Shown here piece after piece: positions 23,287 to 33,347 of a DNA stretch of 64,000 bases (the first letter of the stretch is position 1; each line of letters begins with the position of its first letter). The notes under the pieces are model-generated. The model saw nothing but the letters and a program-made list of their open reading frames with translations, searched no databases and was not told the origin of the DNA. Source of the DNA: Polytrichum commune (Eukaryota; Streptophyta; Polytrichopsida; Polytrichales; Polytrichaceae); NCBI GenBank assembly GCA_950295325.1, contig OX485803.1:71813554-71877553 (forward strand), read 5' to 3'. The position numbers and the translations under genes are program-made.

Positions 23287-24440
23287 TTGAGTTTCCCGTT
23301 CTGCACTCATCGTTAAGAGCTTCGGCTCCCTCAAATGCGCAGTGCCCGTTTTCCCCCTCCTCGTCCGAAATACCTCCCCTGTCCACGGCGTCCTCGCTGT
23401 GACCCTCAACTTCCTCGGCGTGACCCTCAACTTCCTCACTGTCGCTCCCGCCTTCCTCAATGCTTCCTGCCTCACTCACTGCAAATCAACCCAACCAACA
23501 TGTTCATTCATGTTTTCAATCAAAGTGTCTGGCATAAAACACATCCAGCACAACATGGCTACATTCCCTCAGGCCACACACAAGTACACATGCAACCCTA
23601 CTAAGGCATATGAACCATGAATGCAGACATTGTGCTCAATTCTCACCTTCATGGTCCACCTCCACGCTTGCAGTTGGGCTGCGGCTGCTGCCTCTTTGCC
23701 TCGACATAGACCCCACAAGTGCGACATCTGAGTCCCCAGGCCATTCACCATTGTGGGATCGGCTTGCAGCCATTTCCGACATAGCGTCGGAATGCACGAC
23801 ATCAGCAGCCTCCAAAATGTCTCTCATCAACTGTTCAGCTGGCCCTTCAACCCTGACGCGCCTATTTCTCCAGCCCAGTTGGGATACTGGATCCATTGTG
23901 GCATAGGCATTTGTCCACTCCTCGTCCGAGTTGTCTCTCTCTTCGCCCTGCACCAAATGTTAGCTTCTTAATTTCGATTCCTATTGAGGTGCCCATACAT
24001 AAGCACGCAAACTGCCACCAGTCTCTCCTCTCACATCACATGCTTTCTGCAATGAGGTTCTGCCTGTGGACTCTTAGGGTGCTTGCGTTCTGCCAGGCTT
24101 GCTGTGTGAGCCTCCCGAAGCGCGTCCTGCAGAACAAGGTGTTTGATGTTTTTGATGGGCGAATTACAGGTCCGGGAGGGGGGGTTTTGAGCTCACCTCC
24201 TCTTGTAGCCTTTTCATCGGGTGTCATCCATAATTGCGCAAGTGCTTTGCCTGGGTTGTCCTCAGCAATGGTCGTCCAAAAAGGCACAATGTGCATGGGC
24301 ACCTGGTAGTGCGGCTCCCCGTCCTCGCTTGACGTTCCGATTCACGACGCCACATCTTGGCATCCCTCATTGCAATCCGTCGCGGGTCGGTAGTGGGTGC
24401 TCTGCCCTGGACGCGGCCTTCCTCCATGTCCATGTCCGGC
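23287..24440 (-). pseudogene. N-terminal part of a transposase-like gene, CPCxxC type, three exons
   Basis: Seen: exon 1 (24440-24197) starts MPDMDMEEGRVQ and contains RCPCTLCLFGRP followed by KHLRNYG, an in-frame TGA (24226-24224), then HPMKRLQEE and a GTGAGC donor. Exon 2 (23947-23647) follows a GGTGCAG acceptor in phase 0 and holds RDNSDEEWTNAYATMD. Exon 3 (ending at 23287 before GTATGT) joins in phase 1 and is very acidic (GGSDSEEVEGHAEEVEGH). Known: plant CACTA TNP2-type transposases begin with a CPC-x2-C ... HL-x-G zinc-like motif followed by an acidic stretch. Inferred: the start of such a protein whose catalytic part has been lost to the left. The stop replaces what looks like an Arg codon (CGA to TGA). 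The family assignment rests on the short Cys motif and layout only; the exon chain is more secure than the name. Confidence 0.45.
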
Positions 24441-24899
24441 ATTAACTGCTCTCTGCACAAGTGCAACACCTCATCACATTTCCGGACATTGTGTCAGTAA
24501 CACAGTCAATCTTTATCCAAACGGGGAATTTTCAGGGTATTCATTTTCATATGAAACAACGGCATAGTGCAAACATGGGTGAACCTGGTCCGGGTTGTGC
24601 CATGCCGTTCCCTAAGTATTGAGCCAAAATACATCTTAAACATAGAGGTTTTCATTTGGAGAAACTGAGCTGAACGAGTAAAGTTGGATACTGTTTATAT
24701 TTTTCACATGCTTCAATTACAGGCTCAATGTATGTGGGTCCAACGACACACTCACATACTCGGACAACATTCACCAATAATACAACACTAGACTGTAGAC
24801 CATAAAAGAGGCTCATGAGGTTTAACCCAGATAACATACCTGTTATTCCAGCGCCGTTTTCTTTGTGCAAGCTGCACGCACACGCTCCTCACGTATGCT

Positions 24900-27440
24900 C
24901 AATGCTAGGCACACAAAAATGCTATGGGCGTTATGTCATGCTGTGCCTTCTCTAGAGGCGTCTTTAACCTGTCAATTGACAATGGAGGAGGTAAAGTCAG
25001 CACAGCAAAGACATAACGTACACCGATTTACTTTGGAGAGAGTCCAGTACTCTGGAAGGAGACCACAACTCCCTTAACATCATTCTTCTTAGTCGTGTCA
25101 CCAAACACGAGCTATTTTGATAGCCCAAATTTGAAACGTTTGAGCTACCTCATGCACGTCGCTTGTAATAAGGTTGTGTTCTTTTTAATTGCCCTCGACC
25201 CAGTTTGGGTTCCTGGTTTTCCTTCGTATTTCATTGGTTTCTCCAACTTTGGACCATCCACCAACTCTTTCGTCAATAATATTAAAGTCCCTGGTGTCAC
25301 TAGCAATGACGGGCGACTATCGAGACCACAAACTTGCAAGTGAAATCCACAGTCCATGCATAGAAAAAAAACCGGCCATAGGATTGAAAAGCAATGCTTC
25401 GCCCCAAACAGGAAAACCAATAGTACATAGCAAGTTTATTGTTGTGGCTCACGGTTCATCCCAACAACATTTCAAATCTCGCACAATAACATCCCGCAGA
25501 GCTCAACAATCCATACATTTCTACAGGCCACAACCAATACCGACAAAGAATTTGGAGACCGCCGCATATGGCATGCGGCTTTGAATTGAAATGCGAGAAT
25601 AGTTGAAGGCACAAAGATGTTAAACTTAGATAGCCCCATGTCGTGAACCATTAATTTTAAGGCACAGCCAACATACTCCTGTTTTTAATTACTCCCTTGT
25701 ATACTCTCCATAGTTAACCGACCTATTCAAAGTTGGCATTATAAGACAAACACATTTTAGGTTTTATCTCACGGCTTCGGACATATTTTGGAAAATTCAC
25801 TTGGCAGTCCTGAACTCTCCTGGCTATAAGAATCCTTGTCGGGGATGTCGCACACAACCTCAGTGACATCAAACCCTCCCTGTTAATGCATTCTGTCACG
25901 GCAGTAGCCTCCTCATCGCACGCCACCCCTGCCCAAAGATTCCAGGCACGCACATTGAGGCAATCTCAAACACTTTCTTCACGCAGTGTCTGCCAGGATT
26001 ATGCCTGAGAAGCCATGACAACAGGGCATATGCACCCAACATGCCAATTTGTGCATGACTACTATGCAGTGTCATCTCCATATTTGTGATTCTGTTTGGT
26101 GTACACATACACCTTGGTCAAACTGGAATTGGGCACTTACCTGCGAATGCTCTCCAATCAATGCTCTCCCTGTCGCTGCTTTGCCATGATCGTGCTCCAC
26201 TTTGGGTTTTTATGATCGCGTGTACTCCTGTCGCAACACAGGCTGCATCAACTCCTTCCCCATATTTACTTGCCACCGTGCCCACACTTAACCACAACAT
26301 TCATGAACCCCACACTATACCTATTCCTTCACATAGCATACACGGTAAAAAATGGACTGGCCCCTACAGCCCAACCAAGTGCACGGGGCTCCAGGGATGT
26401 ATGCGCTGTCACGCACCCAAGGTGTGCGGCTGTGGGACACACATGGCGCACGTCTATTATGACGGTTGCATGTGGCCCTCTATCCAATTCTTTCAAGAAT
26501 CCTTCATCACTGACGTTTTCAAAGATGCGGTTGGCTAAGCGATAATTGGGAGACCTAAAATTTGGTGCCGCTATTGCTACGGTTTGGGATCGGTGAATAA
26601 CAATAGAGTTATTCGGGTGCAATCGCTGCCCTCGAACTTGAGGGCCGGTTTGCCCGCATGCACATCGGGTGCAAGCTCACCTTACTGCAAACTAGATGTT
26701 CATTGCAGCAACCATCGCCAGCAGACTGTGATGGTCCCGCGCACAGGGCAACTGTATCGCTGTGACGCCGACTGCGCAGGAGGCTTCGAGGCACATGTAG
26801 CGCTCTCGCACACTCTGCAATCTTGCCTCCCGGTTGCAAATGGATTTCTGGAGCTTTGATTCATCCCATAAAGGAATCTGGAAAACGTGTTCCCGCAACT
26901 ATGCATTAGAAGTTGGTGAAAGAACCCCCCCCCCTTCCCGCCCAAACCCCGTCTGCAAACCAATCGCCTGTGGTGGCACTCTCTTTGTGGAGCCCTTCCA
27001 AGATCCGCTCACTCCATCGTCTGTTCCTGCAAAGAACCCAACAAATATTGTCAGGACGGTCTAGGGAAGAGAACACACATAACAAGGGCTTCCACTTGCC
27101 AGTGGCCAAGCTTATTGCTGAATACAGGCCCATATTACAGCTGGGTTTTGGACCAGAAACAAATGTTTTCCACCATGGCTTCACTCTTTGACGATATTAC
27201 CTATGCAGATGTTCAGGCGCAGACGAGCACCATGGAAAACGGCGTTGAGCCCGGCGAATGCAACTGCGTTTGTGATCTGCGTCCAAGGTTCGACAACGCG
27301 CTATCCCGCACTCAGTGATCGATTGTTTCGCGCAAAGGTCAGCGTCAAACCCCTTCGCCCTGGTCCCCAGCATTAGGTCAAAGAGCTCTGCTTTGCGCGG
27401 ACCGGGTGTATCGCTACTGCGTCCTGTTGCTCTCCACAAT
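24900..27440 (-). pseudogene. Unidentified leftward coding relics, several exons
   Basis: I do not recognise this gene. Minus-strand frames with coding character, some bounded by splice-like sites, appear from right to left: NRRWSERILEGLHKESATTG just after TTCTTTGCAG (about 27030-26950); VFQIPLWDESKLQKSICNRE to LLAMVAAMNI (26880-26692); RSPNYRLANRIFENVSDEGF (about 26560-26430); GMLGAYALLSWLLRHNPGRH to CVPGIFGQGW (26040-25930); and DTTKKNDVKGVVVSFQSTGL (about 25100-25030). A 12-C run near 26930 separates two frames that appear to belong together. They share a strand with the CPCxxC gene to the left and could be its 5' exons or a second element gene. Confidence 0.35.
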
Positions 27441-29320
27441 GTTCAGCGCGGGAGAAAGTGACGTGTGCTTCTGCCCGGCTCCGTCAAACGTGACGGGTCG
27501 GCAGAATCGAAACGTTTCCATTCTGCAGCCCAATAGCACCTTCCGGGCAGCCAATACTACCCCAAAAAAAAAATTGATAACAGCCACCTGGCTGCCGTCC
27601 ACAGACCGCCGCCCGCTACCGCACATGTTTTGGCCGCCCACATGAGAGCTCGCTACATCGCCATTCTCACTTCATGCCGAGTCTCGTTTCCAACCGCCAC
27701 ACACACAGGCAAACATGGATGGAGCGCCCGCGCCTGAATGTCGCACATGCTGGATGCTCCAGTCGTTTCGGGCACTCCTAATTAATTTCCATCCGCGCAA
27801 TTATTGTTGGTGCTCGATTGGACATCTCCCTGCGCCACTCATGCTCAGTTCGCAATCGCACAACGGTCGCACAACGGTCGCACGACAAATCCCATGATTG
27901 TGATTATGGTATTAAAACCAGGATTGCTGCGACGGCCGATGTCGACCTGCAATGAGTGCAGACCGTGCACTCGATGTGCACTTATAACGGCCACGGTGTG
28001 GCGATGTGCCTACCTTCATCCGCGCCGCGCTCGCATGGCATGCCAGGTGGAGCCACATGGCTAGGAGCCATGATGCTCCCTCGAGCTCAGTTCACCGAGG
28101 GATTGCCTCCCTTTCTCCAGTCCTCCTCCGCTAGGCTCTCCTCTTCTTCGCGGCGCTATTCCAGTTTTGGCGTGCCCTCCGCCTGATCTGTCGCGCCCTC
28201 CTGAGTCATGCGAATGGGTTGCGTGGGATCTGCCGGACAGCGCGCTCCACAATTGGTTTGGACTTGAGCTCTAATTGTCTGCATATGCAGGCTTCAGATC
28301 GTGGGCCTCTGGCGTGCGCAGGCATCGGGCCGACCGGTTTGTTTTTAAATTTTTGCGTTCTCTGCCTTCCATCGTTGACTGCTCTCAGGTATGTTCACGG
28401 CACCTATCCCCCCCATATTCGTCGTGGACACTTGCACACGAAGATTCTGCCGTGCACATAGTCGGTGATACTTGTGTCATGGGAGAGTACATGTTGTCCA
28501 CAGCATCCGCCTCGGTTGTGATGGAACATGAGGCGCACATATTCCCGATTGAACATTTACCACTCGCATGTTTGGTGCTCGCTGTGTTCTGAGGCGAGTT
28601 GCGATATGGCTTTAGTGTGTCTGGGCGCTGTGGTCGATGTGTTTCCAGAGCAATGTGCTTTGAAAAGGCAAACACCGCTCCCAATTGGGCCAATAAACTC
28701 CCAATAAATTCTGTCACTTATTTTGCGCACGATGGTGAAGGTGGTCAAGCATATTGCCCACAATTTTAGGGTTGCTTGGAGGTTAATAACTTTGCGTTTT
28801 TTGCAACTCATGTGGCGTGCATGCACATTGCATGTGTTTGCGTTTAAAATTTGCGCTTTCTAGATTGAATTTTTGAATGTCATGTTTTAATTTCGCAAAA
28901 ATGCAATGCTCCACTGCCAACATGCAGCTCTCTCAGTGCACACAGTCCGTGAACCAGCTTGCGGTCACTGTTGGACGCCGCAATCTCGATACTTGTGCGT
29001 CTGACTCACACCAACTCTCGCAGCCAGTGTAGTGGGCAATTTTACATGGCGGAGTCCGACGCCCCTGCAGCTCACAGACATGGCAGTGCTTCCCAGAGGG
29101 GGGGAATTGGGCACCGACCGAACGTCCCGCCCAGACACCGAATCTCCGGCGGACAATCTACCCATTCGGTGCATTGGCGGCGCGGCCACAAAAGAACGTC
29201 TCAGCATGAGGAATGCTCCCTCCATCCCTTTTCCGCTTTCTTCAGCTTCTGTCTGTTTGTGTTTACGGCGGAAGCGATTTTGAGGCCCCTGATGCATTAT
29301 ATTATTTTATCTTGCAGGCG
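27441..29320. other. Region between leftward and rightward transposon genes
   Basis: Several short frames overlap but none continues across splice sites in a convincing way. A rightward frame with TESPADNLPIRCIGGAATKE near 29150 may be an early exon of gene A. A shared promoter of the divergent genes would lie here, but no clear TATA box is seen. Confidence 0.35.
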
Positions 29321-31188
29321 GACGTTTCCATTGGACATCATCCCTATTTCGACGACGGGTGCGTGGCACACCATTGCCCACCTCCGTGTGGATGTTGCTC
29401 AGCGCACCCCTCACCCGGTTATGGCCACCCACATACACAACATGCCCCCTATCCTTGCGGAAGGTGTGTGCACACATACACTGCGTCAAAAAGCCGTCCA
29501 CGGCGACGTCGCGCACGCTCCCCTACCAGTGAACGAAGCACCTCCAGTCGACCCCTGCAGGACCATGCAGAACAAGACACCGATCATGGAACGCTGGGCC
29601 ATGCAAACGCGAGTGACAGTGCCCCCATACCAATGCTGGTGACTGCAGCGAAGCCTGGCACCGCGGTGACGACCAACCACGGCACGGAGAATGTCGCAGC
29701 AAATACTGCCACGAGGGCACAAGCCGAGGAGGCGGAAGTGCCTCCATTGTCGGACTTGTTTTGGGTTGCTCCATCGCGCGAGGTCCAACAACAAAATGTG
29801 CAGGTCCGACCCTCGCATTTGGTTTTGCTGTCATTCCTCTTATTCTGTATCGGTGGGAGTTGCATGCTCTTGTTGATTTTGACAGTTCGCTACTCGCACA
29901 TGTGTGCCAGACTCCTACATACCACGGTGACAACGCTGAACCGCTGAGCCAGACTCCCACATACTACGGTGACAACGTTGAACGGCTGAGCCAGACTCCT
30001 ACACACCATGGTGACAACGCCGAACCGCCGAGCCAGACGGCCTGCGAACATCGGGCGGCGGTTTTGCCATCGACTGCGGGGAATGCTCGTGCGGGAGCAT
30101 TGCCAACATGCGCGCCGATCAGTAATGCGGATGGGGGAGACAGTGTCTCTGCTTGGCGTACCGAAGTGAATCGGTCACTTTGTTTGATACTACAGCGCGT
30201 CGACAGGGTGGAGCATGCGATTGCCGGTGTCACAGCGGGGATTGCAAACATAGAGGACGAGTTGAAACTAATGGCTTGCACGCTCCGGGAGGATGCAGCT
30301 GTTTGGCAGCAATGTCAAAGCCAGTCCAACGCTGGTGGCGTGTTTGCGACTGTTGCTACACCTAACTGCACCCATAGAGAGCCCCCCAAACAACATGTGA
30401 AAGTCCTTGGCGCAGAGGCCAGTAGGCCAATCCTGGTCGACCTCGAAAACACCTCCAACCACAGCGGTGACAACAATGCATCTGCCAATTTACACACCCC
30501 AACACCGGGGTTGCAAAGCAAGCGTGTCCACACTCAGCCTCGTCTCAGAGTGGTCCCTTGCTCAAAGAGACTGCCAGGTGTTCCCGTCGCTGCGTCCGAC
30601 GATGAAGCCAGTGCGGAAGACTCCCTCAGTCGACTTCCATGCACGCCCAGGTACAAGAACCCCCCAGGATACGACAATGTCAAGGATTTCGGTGCCAACG
30701 ATGAGCCATACTACAAGCCCCCGTTGTTGCAACTGAAGACTCACGGGGTGAGTCCAGACATACCTTGCAGCCACCTCACCATTTGAAGCTCTTAAATTTG
30801 GTTGCAATTTTCTTAATAACACGAGCTGACAAAGACGGTGCAATATTGTTGCATGCAGACTCCCCTCCGCCCTGGAACAAGGTGCTAGGTACTGCACCCG
30901 GGATACAACCATATGGTCGTTGGCGAGGCGAAGGCGGGTGTCAACAACAAATCACGGAGCCAGCATAAGCGATTGGTTGAGCGTTGCAAGGATGGGCAAC
31001 AATACATACTTTTAAAAAAAATCCATCGCCATGACACGCCACTCCTCTTCCCAAATGATCCAGACATCGGTGCCAACAAGATGTGCGACATCGTATTGTG
31101 GAGTTCCGGCAACCCCGAGCAGTGGGTCAGATGGTGGTCACGGTATTTGATCGACATGGCGACCGCATCGCCGATTCGCAATGTGTAG
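29321..31188 (+). pseudogene. Gene A: coiled-coil transposon protein, paralogue of gene B
   Basis: Seen: a frame from about 29886 to 30747 carries three copies of a QTP-T-GDNxE repeat (TYHGDNAEPLS, TYYGDNVERLS, THHGDNAEPPS), then a predicted coiled coil (QRVDRVEHAIAGVTAGIANI). It ends at a GTGAGT donor. After a TGCATGCAG acceptor, exon 30859-31188 starts TPLRPGTRC, has TAG at 30886-30888, and continues VLHPGYNHMVVGEAK to WWSRYLIDMATASP. The same block in gene B reads PLRLGAECWVLYP, so the TAG stands where B has Trp. B also matches downstream (GQQ, then W-(S/W)-RYL). An earlier Ser/Thr-rich frame (29330-29813, SDLFWVAPSREVQQQ) is probably part of it but the joining phase is not settled. Function unknown; coiled coils suggest self-association. 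Dead by at least one nonsense codon. Confidence 0.5.
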
Positions 31189-31979
31189 CGCTATTGAGTG
31201 TTGTGTTAAAATAGGTTTAGGATGTTGTTGACGTCCAGGGTTTGCAGCCACTTTTGTGTTGAATGTTGAACGACGTTCCAGTGGGAGGCTGTGTTTCTTG
31301 TGCTCTTCTTATAACACTTTATTACCGTAAATGTTAGCCCACTCGTCGCCCAGGTTTTGGTGTGATGGCAGTTGCCTACCTTCGTACGTGTGTTTGAGAT
31401 TCGTGACTGCAAGGAGCTGGCGCCGGTGACAACACCACATTGCCACATCTCCCCAATTGTTTGGGTGTTGTGAAAATCTCATATAGCACACTGCAACCTC
31501 TGGGTGGCATTTCTGTGAATTTGAAACCTTCTATTAATTGGAGGCTCCGTTAATATATATTGTGTAAATAATACAGGGGCACGGTGGGAAATCGGCACTG
31601 CATTGCGCTGGAATTGCCCGCATCTTATCGGTGCCACATACGTGGCGTCCACGTATGCACATATGCACTACGAGGTGCGCTTCGGCAGGGGTGCGGTGAC
31701 GTGGCAACCTCCACGATAGCGACCGCCACCCTCAATCGATACTGCGCCGGCGCCGCCGGCGCTTGCATTCTGCGATCACAACAACGAAACATTGAGCACT
31801 GAACATCATCTCGACAACGGCAGAGACACAACACTCCAGGACACACAAGCATGCACGCCAAGCAATACTCCAACTGAAAGCGACGAACAGGGTGGCGATC
31901 ATCGCAGATTTGGAGCGCGCACATGAGTTGGGAGTCTGCAAACCAATCGCCTGTTGTGATTGTGGGGACACGCGAACAC
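31189..31979. other. 3' flank of gene A with a GC palindrome and a fragment shared with 26.9 kb
   Basis: A 19-bp palindrome with arms GCGCCGGCG and CGCCGGCGC lies at 31744-31762. At about 31935-31955 the sequence GTCTGCAAACCAATCGCCTG is identical to one at 26950-26970, where it encodes TTGDWFAD on the minus strand. No complete gene is seen. Confidence 0.5.
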
Positions 31980-33340
31980 CAAAAGTTCCGGATTGGCGGG
32001 TTTTTGTGCCAAATCCAGATATTTCCGGGTGACCTTAGTATCGTCCAGGGATTCTGTGAAGTGTAGGAGGTCTAAAACTCTCCGTACCTGCTTATTTCTT
32101 CTTCCTTAGCCAAATTTCCGGAAATCCTAATTTCCGGATATTTGGTCTTTGGGGACATTCTTAGCCTTTTTCCGGAGGGTACCTCTCCGGATGTTATTTC
32201 TAGGTCCTCTTTATAATACTTACCCACCCCTTTACGTCTACCCTCTAGAATAATTGGTTTCTTCCGGTGAAGACGTCCTTGATAAGGTTAGAATCCGGAA
32301 ACTCCCTCACAACCAATCCGGATTGATCAGGTCCGTCCTGGCAGGTCACGCAGAGAGATCTGGATTGTTTCTTGGGACCAAAGTGGCCAGAGGAGTCCGG
32401 ATTCCAACCGGAGATCTAACTCGACGGGATAAGTAGGTGACCCGTACCACTTTCCGGATTACCCCGTCCAAAGACTGTGAGACCTCTTCAGAAGGTCGGA
32501 TGGCGTAAGTCCGGCACCTTCCGGATCTTGCCCAGTCCTAACGACGGCTATCTCACATGGACGTTACCAGGCATTCGGAACAATGAGGATCTCTTCCTAC
32601 TGCACTCCGGAGGTGGCCTCCTATCGGAATCCTTACTGATCCGGACCTCTCCTTCTCCGTCCGACGGATCTGTCCGGCTACCTTTACCTTGGATTCTACT
32701 CAATCTGAGATAACTAGGCGATCCGTACCACTAATCCGGGCAGGTCCGTCTAAGGACGGTGGGACCTCTTCAGAAGATCAGATTGGCGTAAGTCCGGATT
32801 CCTTCCGGATCTCACCCAATCTTCCCAGCGGCTATCCCACCTAGACGTTACCCAACCTACCGGATTAGTGAGGTTTCCCTCCCACTACACTCAGAGAGGA
32901 TCTACAAGGCGGTAACCGGATCTGATCCGGGTCTCCTCTCTCATGTCCTATCCGGAACTCCTATCCTTCATGCCCTCCCTTTCTCTTCCACTAACGATCT
33001 CCGGGTCATTCACACACACATCAATCAAGAGAAGTCAAGGGGTGAGAAGCAAAGACATTTATTCGGGGTAGGAGTAACCACAATACAACAATGGAGAAGG
33101 AACCCCCCCCCAAGCTCCTTATTCAGCCTTAAGTAGAGGCTCAAAAATCCCTAAACTGAGGGCGGCGGCCCAAGCGGCCGCCGCTCAAGAAAACCCTAAC
33201 TACCCCCGGTCTCCCGGATTTCTCGGATCCAGATCCGGGTTTTCCGCTGACACTACCAAAGGAAAATTTTATTAATCGTCTTCAAAAAACTCCTAAGTCC
33301 TACCTGCCTACCTCCCTTCTGCCTAATCAATCTAGCCACT
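31980..33340 (-). repeat. TCCGG-rich 3' region of the gag-like element with internal duplication
   Basis: TCCGG/TCCGGA recurs every few tens of bases from about 31990 to 32960. A block beginning near 32432 (CCGTACCACTTTCCGGATTA, GACCTCTTCAGAAG, GCGTAAGTCCGG) is repeated in diverged form from about 32708. Near 33162-33184 a hairpin has arms GCGGCGGCC and GGCCGCCGC. The stretch probably is terminal-repeat or 3' untranslated DNA of the minus-strand gag-like gene, but I could not find a second copy to prove a long terminal repeat. Confidence 0.5.
33058..33063 (-). terminator. AATAAA polyadenylation signal for the gag-like gene
   Basis: On the minus strand CCCCGAATAAATGTC lies about 285 bp beyond the stop codon of the gag-like gene, at a fitting distance for its 3' end. 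Confidence 0.5.
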
Positions 33341-33347
33341 CCCCTAA

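Noticed and set aside
25261-25300. CACTAG as the left end of the gene-B CACTA element
   Set aside because: The match to CACTAGTAGGAACG stops after six bases (CACTAGCAATG) and lacks the matching flank.
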